A stretch of 64,000 nt of DNA from Pseudomonadota bacterium. GTDB lineage: Bacteria; Pseudomonadota; Gammaproteobacteria; Burkholderiales; Burkholderiaceae. The notes beneath the pieces are model-generated. The model saw only the letters and a program-made list of their open reading frames with translations, searched no databases and had not been told where the DNA came from. A program made the position numbers and the translations under genes. Of this stretch, positions 25,261 through 34,800 are shown piece after piece. The stretch is from assembly GCA_963205525.1 (NCBI GenBank), contig CAUJJP010000052.1, positions 49,343 through 113,342 of the forward strand. The letters are read 5' to 3'. Every line of letters begins with the position of its first letter. Positions within the stretch are counted from its first letter, which is position 1.

Positions 25261-26868
25261 TCAGCAGCCCACCGCCTGCCCTTCGCGCCGGCTGTCGCTG
25301 GCGGCGACGTAGCCGTCCTCGGCGTCGTCCGACAGGCGCCAGATGAACTGGCCGGAGCCGAAGTCCATGTAGGAATCCGGCGTCGCCGCGAGGTCGTGTC
25401 CGAGGCCGCGCAGCCCCACCACCAGGGCCGGCGCCATGGTGTGCTCGCAGTCCAGCGTGAGCCCGGTCTCGACCTTCCAGCGCGGGGCGTCGCAGGCCGC
25501 CTGCGGGTTCTGCCCGTGCACCAGCATGCGCACCAGGGTCTGCAGATGGCCTTGCGGCTGCATGTTGCCGCCCATCACGCCAAAGCTCATCTGCGGCGCG
25601 CCGTCGCGCGTCAGGAAACCGGGGATGATGGTGTGGAAGGGGCGCTTGCCCGGCGCCACCACGTTCGGGTGGCCGGCCTGCAGGCTGAAGCAGTGGCCTC
25701 GGTTTTGCAGGCTGACGCCGGTGCCGGGGACGACGACGCCACTGCCGAAGCCCATGTAGTTGCTCTGGATCAGGCTCACCATCATGCCGCGCTCGTCGGC
25801 GGCGCTGAGGTAGATGGTGCCGCCGCGCGGCGGCTGGCCGTGCCCGAAGTCCTGTGCGCGCCGCGGGTCGATGCGCCGGGCACGCTCGGCCAGGTAGCCG
25901 TCGTCGAGCAGGTCCGCCACCGTCATCTGCGTCATCGCACGCGCGTCGCCGACCCAGCGGTAGGTGTCGGCAAAGGCGAGCTTCATGGCCTCGATCTGCA
26001 GGTGCTGCGAGGCCAGGCTGTCCACCGGCAGCGCCGCCAGCTCGTGGTGGCGCAGCATGCCCAGGGCCATCAGGGCGGCGATGCCTTGCCCGTTGGGCGG
26101 GATCTGGTGCAGGCGGTGACCAGCGAAGTCCATCCCTATCGGCTCCACCCACTGCGGCGCGTAGCCGGCCAGGTCGGCGGCACTCATGACACCGCCATGG
26201 GCTGCGGCGTGCGCCACCAGCGCCGCCGCGATGGAACCACGGTAGAAGGCCTCGCCGCGGGTGGCAGCGATCTGGCGCAGCGTCGCCGCCGCTTCGCTGA
26301 AGACGAAACGTTCGCCGGGCGTCGGTGCACGGCCGCGCGGCATGAAGGTGTCGGCAAAGCCCGGCTGGTCGTGCAGCAAGGGCACGGCGCGCGCCCACTT
26401 GTCGGCCGTGACCACGCCGACGCCGTAGCCGCGCTGGGCAAGCTCGATCGCCGGCGCCAGCAGGTCCGAGAAGGGCAGGCGGCCGAAGCGCTCGGACAGG
26501 GCGACCCAGCCCGCCACCGCGCCGGGAACGGTCACGCTGTCCCAGCCGCGCATGGGAAAGGCCTCGCCGTGCTTGCGCAGGAAGTATTCGCGCGTCCATG
26601 CGGCGGGCGCGGTGCCGGATGCGTTCAGGCCGTGCAGCTGCTGGCCGTCCCACAGGATGGCAAAGGCGTCGCTGCCCAGGCCGTTCGAACAGGGCTCGAC
26701 GATGGTCATCGCCGCCGCGGTGGCGATCGCGGCGTCCACTGCATTGCCGCCGCTGCGCAGCATCTGCAGCCCGGCCTGCGCCGCCAGCGGCTGCGAGGTG
26801 GCCACCACGTTGCGCGCAAACAGCGGGCTGCGCAGGGTGGGATAGGGGTTGACCCAGTGGAAATCCAT
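25261..26868 (-). CDS. Gamma-glutamyltransferase family protein
   Basis: This 535-residue Ntn-hydrolase-type protein is similar in length to GGT. Motifs include SQPLAAQAGLQMLRSGGNAVDAAIA near the N-terminus, MNGLGSD-like CSNGLGSDAFAILWDG, VTVPGAVAGWVALSERFG, PPNGQGIAALMALGML and the autoprocessing region GGTIYLSAADERGMMVSLIQS, where Thr would become the nucleophile. GVMGGNMQPQGHLQ near the C-terminus is also conserved. No signal peptide is seen, so it is probably cytoplasmic, as in the YwrD-like and acylase-type branch rather than periplasmic GGT. ATG at 26868 is preceded by GGAGA. Divergent from the FIST gene. Confidence 0.92.
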   Translation of the reverse strand: MDFHWVNPYPTLRSPLFARNVVATSQPLAAQAGLQMLRSGGNAVDAAIATAAAMTIVEPCSNGLGSDAFAILWDGQQLHGLNASGTAPAAWTREYFLRKHGEAFPMRGWDSVTVPGAVAGWVALSERFGRLPFSDLLAPAIELAQRGYGVGVVTADKWARAVPLLHDQPGFADTFMPRGRAPTPGERFVFSEAAATLRQIAATRGEAFYRGSIAAALVAHAAAHGGVMSAADLAGYAPQWVEPIGMDFAGHRLHQIPPNGQGIAALMALGMLRHHELAALPVDSLASQHLQIEAMKLAFADTYRWVGDARAMTQMTVADLLDDGYLAERARRIDPRRAQDFGHGQPPRGGTIYLSAADERGMMVSLIQSNYMGFGSGVVVPGTGVSLQNRGHCFSLQAGHPNVVAPGKRPFHTIIPGFLTRDGAPQMSFGVMGGNMQPQGHLQTLVRMLVHGQNPQAACDAPRWKVETGLTLDCEHTMAPALVVGLRGLGHDLAATPDSYMDFGSGQFIWRLSDDAEDGYVAASDSRREGQAVGC

Positions 26869-27047
26869 CTTGATCTCCGGCAAGAGACGACGCGTCCTGG
26901 TGGCGATCTTACGGGCGCCGGGTCGGCCTGTTCGGTGGGCGGTGCAACGCAGGTCGGCGGCCCGCACGGTCGGCAGCGGCTCAAGTTCACGCCGGAGCTG
27001 CCGACAACACCAAGGGCCGAGCCGCCGCCGCGCACCCGGTCCGCGGC

Positions 27048-28334
27048 ATGCGGACGCCGCCGCCCACCATTGTTTCAACGACGCCCGCATCCGAGATGAG
27101 CCGATTGCACAGCGCTGCCGCACGTCACCCGTCGACCGCCTGCGCCATCGAGCTGCTGGACCGCGCCGTCCCCCGCGATGCGCGCAGCGCCTCCCTGGTG
27201 TTCGCCTTCTTCGGCTGCGGCCACGACGATGCGGCCCTGCACGGCTACCTGAGCGAACGCTTTCCCGGCGCGGCCATCGTCGGCGGCAGCTCGGCGGGAG
27301 GCCTGATCACCGACCAGGGCTTCATCGACGAGCACGGCATCGGCCTGCTGATCGTGGACGACACTGCCGGCAGCTACGCCGCCGCCGCCGGGCCGCTGGG
27401 CGACGACCCTGCCGCCGCGGCACAGGCCCTGCTGCAGCGCGCGCTGGCGGCCTGCGACAGCGCGGGGGAGTTGCCGGAACTGATCTGGATCTACCAGGCC
27501 CCGGGGCATGAGGAAGCGGTGATCGAAGGTCTGCGCCGCATGGTCGGCGACCGCTGCCCCATCGTCGGCGGCTCGGCGGCCGACAACGATGTCGGCGGCC
27601 GCTGGCGCCAGATCGGACCCGAGGGTGTGTTCGCCGACGGTCTCGTGGTCGCGGTGCTGTTCCCTTCGGCGCCCCTGGGCAGCGCCTTCCAAGGTGGCTA
27701 CGAGCCGTCCGGGCCGAACGGCATCATCACAGGCATGGGCTACACGGCCGCGGGCGCGAGCGGGATCGTCACCTCGACCAGCGGGCGCGCGATTCTCGGC
27801 ATCGACGGCGAACCCGCAGCGCAGGTCTACAACCGCTGGCTGGGCGGCCGGCTGGACCGCCAGTTGCGCGACGGCGGCACCGTCCTCGCCGACACGACCA
27901 TGCAACCGGTGGCCACCGACGCCGGCCGCATCGACGGCGTGAACAGCTACTTGCTGGTGCATCCCGAATCGGTGGGCCGCGACGGTGAACTTCGCACCTT
28001 CCGCAACCTGGCCGTCGGCGACCGCATCTACGCCATGCACGGCGACCGCAAGCGCCTGATCGACCGCGCCGGCCGGGTCGTCCGGCAGGCGCGCAAGGCG
28101 CTGCCGACGGCTCCCCTGGCCGGCGGCGTCGTCGTCTACTGCGGCGGCTGCAAGATGGCGGTCGGTGCTGACATCGCACATGTCGCCGCAAGCCTGGGCG
28201 ACGCCTTCGGCAGTGCGCCCTACATCGCCTGCTTCACGTTCGGCGAACAGGGCCGGCTGGCGGGACGCAACGTGCACGGCAACCTGATGATCTCTGCGGT
28301 CGGGTTCGCGGGCGGACAGGATGCGACGACGTGA
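27048..28334 (+). CDS. FIST domain sensory protein
   Basis: The protein has up to 428 residues; ATG at 27096 is an alternative start that removes 16 low-complexity residues. It has an N-terminal FIST domain (about 45-235; LVFAFFGCGHDDAALHGYL, GAAIVGGSSAGGLITDQG, CPIVGGSAADNDVGG) and a FIST_C domain (about 255-410; GEPAAQVYNRWLGG, FRNLAVGDRIYAMHGD, FTFGEQGRLAGRNVHGN). FIST proteins bind small ligands such as amino acids or haem-nitric oxide and hand the signal to partner enzymes. There is no membrane segment. Its end overlaps the GGDEF-EAL gene by 14 bases, a strong sign that the two act together on cyclic-di-GMP. Confidence 0.92.
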   Translation: MRTPPPTIVSTTPASEMSRLHSAAARHPSTACAIELLDRAVPRDARSASLVFAFFGCGHDDAALHGYLSERFPGAAIVGGSSAGGLITDQGFIDEHGIGLLIVDDTAGSYAAAAGPLGDDPAAAAQALLQRALAACDSAGELPELIWIYQAPGHEEAVIEGLRRMVGDRCPIVGGSAADNDVGGRWRQIGPEGVFADGLVVAVLFPSAPLGSAFQGGYEPSGPNGIITGMGYTAAGASGIVTSTSGRAILGIDGEPAAQVYNRWLGGRLDRQLRDGGTVLADTTMQPVATDAGRIDGVNSYLLVHPESVGRDGELRTFRNLAVGDRIYAMHGDRKRLIDRAGRVVRQARKALPTAPLAGGVVVYCGGCKMAVGADIAHVAASLGDAFGSAPYIACFTFGEQGRLAGRNVHGNLMISAVGFAGGQDATT

Positions 28335-30744
28335 ATCGCAGGTCTTGAGGTCATCCAAGGTGCCCAACGTCCAAGCCGCCATCGCACCCGAGGCAGCCCC
28401 CCTGGAAAGCACGGAGGCCCTGCGCGAGGCCTTGTTCACGCTGCGGCGCGACCACGACGCGCTCGCAACCACGGCGGCACAGGCGCAGCAGTTGCTGGAC
28501 GCGCTGGAATCGCTGCTCGCGATGGGCCCGGACGACGAGCCCTTTGCACGCGTGTTCGCGTCGCTGCACAGCGTGTTCGCCTTCGATCACGCGATGCTGC
28601 TGGCCGAGCACGGCGCGCCGGCGGCGAACGCCGGCCGCCCCGGCGCCGGCGCCGAACAGGACACTGGCGTCGACCCCACGCTGGAGTGCATCGTCGCCGA
28701 TCCGGCCGCGCTGAGCGGCCTGCGCTGGCCGGTGGGGCCGCTGTTCCGCAAGGTCATGGGCGGTCGCGTCGTCGTCACCTTCTCGAACGCCGATGCCCAG
28801 GAGTGGCGGGCGATGGCGCAGCCACTGGAGTCCCTCCTCCCGCACTGGGCCGGGCAGCCCAGCCTGCACCTGCCGGTGCGCACCCGGGAGCGCAACGGCA
28901 TCCTGCTGCTCATGCGCCGCGTCGGCGCACCGGGCTTCGACCGCCAGGACGCCGCGCTGGGGCGCCGCTTCTCGGTGCTGGTGTCGCACGCGCTGGCGGC
29001 GCGCACCGCCAGCCGCTCCGCCGCCGAGGAACGCCGGCTGCGCGAGCTCAGCGAACGCCTGCAGCGCAGCGAGCAGCAGACCCGGCGCGACGCCGAACTG
29101 CTGCAGGCGCTGGTGGACCTGCTGCCGGTCGGGGTGGCGGTGCAGGATGCGAAGGGCCGCTTCCAGCTCGTGAACGACGCCGCGGCAAGCGCCTTCGGCA
29201 TGCCGGCGGCAGCGATGATGCAGTCAGCGGCGATGCACCTGCTCAGCGGCAGCGATGGCAACCCCGCGCGCAGCCGCGCCGCCTTCGACCAGCATCTGGC
29301 CAGCGGCCGGCTGCGCACGCGCGAGCGCAGCATCCCGGCGCCCACCGGCGCGCGCTCCCTGCTCATCACCGGCAAGCCGGTGACGATCTTCAACGAACGC
29401 CTGATGCTGTCGACCTCGCTCGACATCACCGAGCACAAGCGGCTCGAGCAGGACCTGGCACGACGCGCCTTCCACGACGCCCTGACCGGGCTGCCCAACC
29501 GCGGGCGCATGAGCGACATCGTCGACGCCACACTGCGCCAGCACCGGCTGAGCGGCGGCATGTTCGGGCTCGCCTTCATCGACCTGGACAACTTCAAGCG
29601 GATCAACGACTACTACAGCCATGCGCTGGGCGACGCGCTGCTGAAGGCGGTCACACGCCGGATCGGGCAGACGATAAGGTCCGGCGACACGCTGGCGCGC
29701 ATCAGCGGCGACGAGTTCCTGCTGCTGATCGACCCGCTCGCGTCGGTCGCCGACCTGCCGCCGCTGATCGAACGCGTGACCGAGGCCCTCAAGCAGCCGT
29801 TCGAGGTCGAGGGCCACGAGATCCTGACCTCGGCATCGGTGGGGGCAGCCGTCTTTCCGCTGCACGGCGACAGCTACGAAGCGCTGTGCCGCTGTGCAGA
29901 CAGCGCGATGTATCGCGCCAAGCACCAGCGCAAGGGCAGCGTCGGCTACTTCGACCGCAGCATGGGCGAGGCGCTGACCGCACGCATGGAGACCGAGCAG
30001 CGGCTGCGGGTGGCGATCCGCGAGCGGCACTTCCGCGCCGCCTTCCAGCCCAAGCTGCGACTCGCCGACGGCAGCGTGGACGGATTCGAGGCGCTGGTGC
30101 GCTGGGTTCAGCCGGACGGCTGCGTTCAGCTGCCGGGCAGCTTCATCGACATCGCGTCCGAGCTCGGCCTGCTGGACGACATCACCGACTTCGTGCTCGA
30201 CGACGTGGCACGCCAGTTGCCGACCCTGGTGGCGAAGTTCGGAGCCGGCATCAGCGTCAGCATCAACGTCAGTGCGCGCCAGGCCGGCGACCTCGCCTTC
30301 ATGCAGGGGCTGACCGAACGCCTGGTCGCGCTCGGCGTCGCCGGGCGCGTCGTGCTCGAACTCACCGAGGAGGCCTTGATCGCCACCCAGCGTTTCCAGC
30401 GCGAGGTGCTGCCGCTGCTGCGCACGGCCGGCGTGCGGGTGTCGATCGACGACTTCGGCACCGGCTACTCGTCGCTGGCCATGCTGGCCGACATCACCGC
30501 CGACGAGGTCAAGGTCGACCGCTCGCTGATCACGGCGATCCACGAACGTCCGCGCAGCCAGGGCATCCTGCGCGCCATTGAATCGCTGTGCACCGCGCTG
30601 GGCATGCAGGTCGTCGCCGAAGGCGTCGAGACCGACGCCGAGCTCGGCTACCTGAAGCAACACACCGCAATCCGGATCGCCCAGGGCTATCGCTTCTCGC
30701 GCCCGATGTTCGTGGAAGCGCTGCTGGACGCCCGGTTCGGCTGA
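28321..30744 (+). CDS. GAF/PAS-GGDEF-EAL cyclic-di-GMP signalling protein
   Basis: The protein has 807 residues. A helical start is followed by a GAF-like region (about 60-225), a PAS domain (about 255-375; LVDLLPVGVAVQDAKGRFQLVND), a GGDEF domain (about 385-545; DALTGLPNRGRM) and an EAL domain (about 555-800). The cyclase signature is SGDEF at 462-466, a permissive variant. The phosphodiesterase residues appear intact: E590 in FEALVRW, then NVSARQ and DDFGTGYSSLAML. It may therefore make and degrade c-di-GMP, with the FIST protein as input. ATG at 28321 lies inside the FIST gene; GTG at 28360 is possible. Confidence 0.94.
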   Translation: MRRRESQVLRSSKVPNVQAAIAPEAAPLESTEALREALFTLRRDHDALATTAAQAQQLLDALESLLAMGPDDEPFARVFASLHSVFAFDHAMLLAEHGAPAANAGRPGAGAEQDTGVDPTLECIVADPAALSGLRWPVGPLFRKVMGGRVVVTFSNADAQEWRAMAQPLESLLPHWAGQPSLHLPVRTRERNGILLLMRRVGAPGFDRQDAALGRRFSVLVSHALAARTASRSAAEERRLRELSERLQRSEQQTRRDAELLQALVDLLPVGVAVQDAKGRFQLVNDAAASAFGMPAAAMMQSAAMHLLSGSDGNPARSRAAFDQHLASGRLRTRERSIPAPTGARSLLITGKPVTIFNERLMLSTSLDITEHKRLEQDLARRAFHDALTGLPNRGRMSDIVDATLRQHRLSGGMFGLAFIDLDNFKRINDYYSHALGDALLKAVTRRIGQTIRSGDTLARISGDEFLLLIDPLASVADLPPLIERVTEALKQPFEVEGHEILTSASVGAAVFPLHGDSYEALCRCADSAMYRAKHQRKGSVGYFDRSMGEALTARMETEQRLRVAIRERHFRAAFQPKLRLADGSVDGFEALVRWVQPDGCVQLPGSFIDIASELGLLDDITDFVLDDVARQLPTLVAKFGAGISVSINVSARQAGDLAFMQGLTERLVALGVAGRVVLELTEEALIATQRFQREVLPLLRTAGVRVSIDDFGTGYSSLAMLADITADEVKVDRSLITAIHERPRSQGILRAIESLCTALGMQVVAEGVETDAELGYLKQHTAIRIAQGYRFSRPMFVEALLDARFG

Positions 30745-30796
30745 AGCGGGGCCCAGGCCCGGCGCGCCCCGGTCGCCTGCGCCGCCCAGGAACGCC

Positions 30797-30820
30797 GAAG
30801 CCCGCATCGCGGCGGGCTTC
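30797..30820. terminator. Hairpin terminator between the GGDEF-EAL gene and tRNA-fMet
   Basis: A 9-bp perfect stem (30797-30805 with 30812-30820, six-base loop) lies between two converging transcripts and could stop both. T-runs are absent on either strand. Confidence 0.6.
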
Positions 30821-30848
30821 AGAAGGGCTTGATCGACAAGCCGAATCT

Positions 30849-30925
<77 letters not shown>

Positions 30926-30937
30926 TCTGAGCCGAGC

Positions 30938-30965
30938 ATCATAGCACGAGTTCGGGGCAGTCCAG
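30938..30965 (-). promoter_or_regulatory. Promoter for tRNA-fMet
   Basis: On the minus strand TATGAT (30938-30943) is a strong -10 hexamer. A weak -35 (CTGGAC, 30960-30965) stands 16 bases upstream. The transcript would start about 6 bases before the mature tRNA. A GC-rich discriminator (GCTCGG) follows the -10, as in stringently controlled stable-RNA promoters. Confidence 0.6.
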
Positions 30966-31141
30966 CGCTCGATCCGTCTGGCGCCCGCCGATGCCTGCCC
31001 AGGCCGCCGACCTCGATCCCACACGCGAGAACCAGGGCGCGGCGGGCGCGCGCCACGGTCCGGGTCCGGCTCACGGCTTGATACGGCACACCCCTAGTTC
31101 ACCAGATTCCCGCGCCTGCGGCCGCGTCCTAGGATGCAGCG

Positions 31142-31798
31142 GTGATGCTGGACACTCCGCACTCGCCTGCGCGCAAGGTGCTGCTGGTCGACGACCACGA
31201 GCTCGTCCGGGTCGGCGTGAAGGCCAGCTATGGCGAATTGCTGGGCGCCCACATCGAGTGGCTGGAGGCGTCGACGCTCGCCGATGCGATGGCGTTGTTC
31301 CACCAGCACCCCGATGTCGACGCCGTGCTGCTGGACCTGAACCTGGCCGATTGCAAGGGCCTGCACGGCTTGCGCTCCTTCCTGCGCGCCTATCCGCAGG
31401 CGCGGGTGGCGGTGTTCAGCGCCACCCAGGACGAGTTCGTGGTCCGCCAGGCACGCGCACTCGGTGCAAGCGCCTATGTGGGCAAGGGAGCGCTGAATGC
31501 CGAAACCCGCCAGACCTTGTTGGCGCTGCTGCGTATCGGGCAGGATGGCTCGCGATTCGACCCGGTGAGCAAGGCGGCACTGTTCCCGCACCTGCCGCGC
31601 AGCTCCATGTATGACCGCGTGGCCGAGCTCGGGCCGCGGCACCTCGAGATCCTGGAGCTGGTGCTGTCCGGCTGCACCAACCACGAGATCAGCCAGAGCA
31701 CGACCCTGTCGCTGGGCACGGTGAAGAACTACGTCTCATCATTGCTGCTGGCACTGGACGTGCGGTCGCGCTCACACCTGATCAGCCTGTTCCGCTGA
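31142..31798 (+). CDS. LuxR-type response regulator
   Basis: The protein has 218 residues (GTG at 31142; ATG at 31145 removes one residue). The receiver domain (about 14-130) has VLLVDDHELVRVGV, VDAVLLDLNLADCKG with the phospho-acceptor Asp, and VAVFSATQDE. A C-terminal LuxR-like helix-turn-helix (about 155-215) has LGPRHLEILELVLSGCTNHEI and STTLSLGTVKNYVSSLLLALDV. It ends one base before a hybrid histidine kinase gene, its likely partner. The pair lies upstream of the T6SS cluster in the same direction, with 157 bases between, and may control it; this is inference from position. Confidence 0.92.
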   Translation: MMLDTPHSPARKVLLVDDHELVRVGVKASYGELLGAHIEWLEASTLADAMALFHQHPDVDAVLLDLNLADCKGLHGLRSFLRAYPQARVAVFSATQDEFVVRQARALGASAYVGKGALNAETRQTLLALLRIGQDGSRFDPVSKAALFPHLPRSSMYDRVAELGPRHLEILELVLSGCTNHEISQSTTLSLGTVKNYVSSLLLALDVRSRSHLISLFR

Positions 31799-31799
31799 C

Positions 31800-33596
31800 A
31801 TGGCACGGTCACGGCTGCGGGTGGTGGAGGACAACAGCTCCACGCCGGCAGGCGGTGCAGCTGCCTTCGACGGCCCGCAATCCGATGCGGGTGCGGTCTT
31901 CGTCGCCGAGATGGCGCGTCAGGACGGCTGGCGGCAGCGTCGCTTTGCTGGCGCCCTGCTGCTGGCACTGGTGTTCGCGCAGTTCGGCCTGCAGCAGTTG
32001 CGGCTGGCCCCCGACGTGGCGACAGCGTGGCGCGTCGCCGCCGTGCTGCTGGCGCTGGCCCTGCTGGCATGGCGACCCGTGAGCGGGCCACGCCTGCCAG
32101 CTGCCGTCTGGGCCGTGCCGGTGGCCGCGCTGGCAGCCTGGCCAAGCGCCGGTGCGGCGCCCGCCATGGCCCATGCCTGGTGGCCTTTGGTGGCCTTCGT
32201 CGTGCTGGCACTCGCCAGCGTGCTGGCGCCGGTTCGCGGCGCCGGCATCGCCGTGCTGGCCGCCATCCCGGCCGCAGCGGCCGGCGGCGGTCCCGCCGCC
32301 TGGTGGCCGGCGGCGCTTGCCGCTGCGGTGGGCCTGGCGCTGGTGTGGTGGCAGCGCAGGAGGTGGCTGCAGCAGACCATGGACGCCTGGCAGCGGGCAC
32401 GCGAATCGCAGGCGCTGCGCCAGGAGTACGAGGCCGCACTGCGGCGCGACGACGACAAGAGCCATTTCCTGGCCATCGCAAGCCACGATCTGCGGCAACC
32501 GGTGCATGCGCTGGGCCTGTTTGCCGCCACCTTGCACAAGCGGCTCGCCGACTCGGCCGAAAGGGCGCTGGCGCGCGATCTGCTGCGTTCGGTGGATGCC
32601 CTGGAGCGCAGCTTCAACGCCATGCTCGACATCTCGCGCCTGGACTGCGGTGCGGTGTCACCGCGCGCGCAGACCTTCCCGCTGCGCGATGTGTTCCGCC
32701 GGCTGCACATGCAGTACGGCGGCCAGGCCGAGCTGGCCGGCCTGGTGCTGCGCTTCTCACCCGGCTGCAAGTCCGTCACCAGCGACCCCCAGTTGCTGGA
32801 GCGCATCGTCGGCAATCTGGTCCAGAACGCCTTGCGCTACACGAGCTCGGGCGGCGTGGTGGTGGTGGCGCGCAGCACCTCCACCCACGTCAACATCGAG
32901 GTCTGGGACAGCGGCCCCGGCATCTCTGAGCAGGAACTGCCGCGCATCTTCCAGGAGTTCTACCAGGTCGGGCGCAGCCGGCGCGACCGCAGCCAGGGCC
33001 TGGGCATGGGCCTGGCCATCGTGAAGCGCCTGGCGGCATTGCTCGGCCACCGGCTGGAGGTGGTGTCCGAACCGGGACGCGGCACCATGTTCAGGCTGGG
33101 CGTGCGGCTGGACACCCTGGGCGAGATCGGTCGCGACACCGCGGCGGCGGACACCCAGCCCATGGAGCCCGACAACGACGCGCCGCGCATGGTGCTGGTA
33201 GTGGACGACGAGGAACCGATCCGCGAGGGATTGCGTCAGCTCCTGCAGGAGTGGGGCTACCAGGTGATGACGGCCGCCGACGCCGCCCAGGCCGAAGCGG
33301 CCGCGGTGGCGCTGGAGGGCCGCATCGATCTGCTCGTCAGCGACCTGCACCTGGCGCACGGCATCGGCGGCCAGGAACTGGTGGCCGGCGTGCGCCGGCT
33401 GTGCGGTCGCGAGCTGCCGGCCATCCTGGTGACCGGCGACACCGCGGGCCAGGCGCTGCGCGAGGTGGCAGCCGGGGACGATCCCGTCCTGTTCAAACCA
33501 GTGCAGCCGCGCCGCCTGCTCGAGACCGTGCGCGGCCTGCTGCAGTCACAACCCGCACCCTCATCATCCACACGCATCCATCGCTCCCCAGATTGA
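31800..33596 (+). CDS. Hybrid histidine kinase with C-terminal receiver
   Basis: The protein has 598 residues. The N-terminal membrane part (about 40-185) has six or seven hydrophobic segments. A short coil follows, then HisKA with FLAIASHDLRQPVHALGLF (phospho-acceptor His229). The HATPase_c domain (about 320-435) has NLVQNALRYTSSGG, DSGPGIS and GLGMGLAIVKRLAALLGH. A receiver domain (about 465-585) has VLVVDDEEPIREGLRQLL, Asp515 in LLVSDLHLAHG and LVTGDTAGQ. The HDLRQP form of the His box is typical of integral-membrane-sensing hybrid kinases. It starts one base after the regulator's stop codon. Confidence 0.93.
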   Translation: MARSRLRVVEDNSSTPAGGAAAFDGPQSDAGAVFVAEMARQDGWRQRRFAGALLLALVFAQFGLQQLRLAPDVATAWRVAAVLLALALLAWRPVSGPRLPAAVWAVPVAALAAWPSAGAAPAMAHAWWPLVAFVVLALASVLAPVRGAGIAVLAAIPAAAAGGGPAAWWPAALAAAVGLALVWWQRRRWLQQTMDAWQRARESQALRQEYEAALRRDDDKSHFLAIASHDLRQPVHALGLFAATLHKRLADSAERALARDLLRSVDALERSFNAMLDISRLDCGAVSPRAQTFPLRDVFRRLHMQYGGQAELAGLVLRFSPGCKSVTSDPQLLERIVGNLVQNALRYTSSGGVVVVARSTSTHVNIEVWDSGPGISEQELPRIFQEFYQVGRSRRDRSQGLGMGLAIVKRLAALLGHRLEVVSEPGRGTMFRLGVRLDTLGEIGRDTAAADTQPMEPDNDAPRMVLVVDDEEPIREGLRQLLQEWGYQVMTAADAAQAEAAAVALEGRIDLLVSDLHLAHGIGGQELVAGVRRLCGRELPAILVTGDTAGQALREVAAGDDPVLFKPVQPRRLLETVRGLLQSQPAPSSSTRIHRSPD

Positions 33597-33753
33597 GGGA
33601 CTTCTCGCATTGGCGGCGCCTTGCAGGGATGACTTTCGGCCATGCGGCGCCCCGGACGCGGCTCCTAGAGTGGCAGCACGCCCCACCGGGGCAATCCGTT
33701 CCGCGAGCTTTCCCCGCTGCAGCCTCTTCACGCACACACCCGCGCCCGCACGC

Positions 33754-34773
33754 ATGCCGTCTCCCCAGTTCGACCTCAAGTCGCTGCTGACACCGCTGGA
33801 TGCCCAGGCGCCCTGCGGCGCAGAGCTCGACACCGCGGACGCGGACTTTCAGGCGCTGGAAAGCGCCAGCGCCGGCAAGCCGGAGCGCCAGTACGGGGAC
33901 CGCGTGTTCGCGGCCGAGCCCCCAGACTGGCCACGGGTCTACGAGCTCTCGCTGGCGCTGCTGCAGCGCTCGCGCGATCTGCGGCTGGCGGTCTGGCTGG
34001 TACGCAGCGGCAGCCGGCTGCAGGGCCTGCCCGGAGCCATGCGCGGCCTGCAGCTGGTGCAGGGTCTGCTCGAACGGCACTGGGAACATGTGCATCCGCA
34101 GCTCGACACCAGCGACGGCAACGATCCGACCATGCGCATGAACGCCCTGGCGGCGCTGACGCTCGGCCACGAGGCGCTGGCCGACCTGCGCGCCGCCGGC
34201 CTGTCCAGCCAGCGCGGCAGCTTGAGCCTGCGTGAGCTGGAGATCGGGCTCGGTCGCGCCGAACCGCACGGAGACGAAGCCCGCCCCACCGAAGCCGGCG
34301 TCCTCAACGGGCTGCAGGCCCTGCTGCAGTCGGACCCGGGTGCCGGCACCGCGGTGCACGACGCCATCGCGGCGGTGGACGCCATCGCGGCCTTGCTGGA
34401 TGCCAAGGTCGGCCCCGCAGCGCCCGATCTGACGCCTTTGCGCAAGCTGCTTCGAATCGCCGGCGCGGCGCTGGACCGGATTGCACCCGCGGCCGCCACG
34501 GCAGACAGCCGCCCCGCAGACAGCGACCAGACAGAAGCAGCACCCAGCGGCCGAACCTTCGCCCCCTCTTCCCCGGGCAGCCGCGCCGACGTGGTGCGCG
34601 AACTCGACCGCTTGTGCGACTGGTTCGAGCGCCACGAGCCCAGCCACCCGGCACCGCTGCTGCTGCGCCGTGCGCAGCGCCTGATGGCCATGTCCTTTCT
34701 GCAGATCATGGAGGACATGGCACCGGGCGCCATCGAGCAGGTGCAGACGATCGCAGGCGTTCAGCCGCAGTAG
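33754..34773 (+). CDS. tssA: Type VI secretion protein TssA
   Basis: The 339-residue protein has an N-terminal ImpA domain (about 8-125). Marks are LLTPLDAQAPCGAELDTADADFQALE, PPDWPRVYELSLALLQRSRDLRLAVWLVR and GLQLVQGLLERHWEHVHPQLD. A helical middle follows, and the C-terminal helix pair LLRRAQRLMAMSFLQIMEDMAPGAIEQVQTI (residues 305 onward, split by a turn) resembles the short TssA class. TssA primes sheath-tube polymerisation at the baseplate. ATG at 33754 begins the conserved region; upstream in-frame sequence is low complexity. It is the first T6SS gene, 28 bases before tssB. Confidence 0.9.
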   Translation: MPSPQFDLKSLLTPLDAQAPCGAELDTADADFQALESASAGKPERQYGDRVFAAEPPDWPRVYELSLALLQRSRDLRLAVWLVRSGSRLQGLPGAMRGLQLVQGLLERHWEHVHPQLDTSDGNDPTMRMNALAALTLGHEALADLRAAGLSSQRGSLSLRELEIGLGRAEPHGDEARPTEAGVLNGLQALLQSDPGAGTAVHDAIAAVDAIAALLDAKVGPAAPDLTPLRKLLRIAGAALDRIAPAAATADSRPADSDQTEAAPSGRTFAPSSPGSRADVVRELDRLCDWFERHEPSHPAPLLLRRAQRLMAMSFLQIMEDMAPGAIEQVQTIAGVQPQ

Positions 34774-34800
34774 CAGGCACACCCCGCAGACCAGGAGACC

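Noticed and set aside
22474..27099. A 1541-codon plus-strand open frame
   Set aside because: It runs antisense through three well-supported minus-strand genes (regulator, htpG, gamma-glutamyltransferase family). Its translation is Arg/Gln/His/Gly-rich with no domain, the usual result of strong GC3 bias.
33611..33625. A sigma-54-like promoter (TGGC...TTGCA) before tssA
   Set aside because: Only nine bases separate the GG and GC doublets instead of ten. Sigma-54 is strict about this spacing, so the match was not called.
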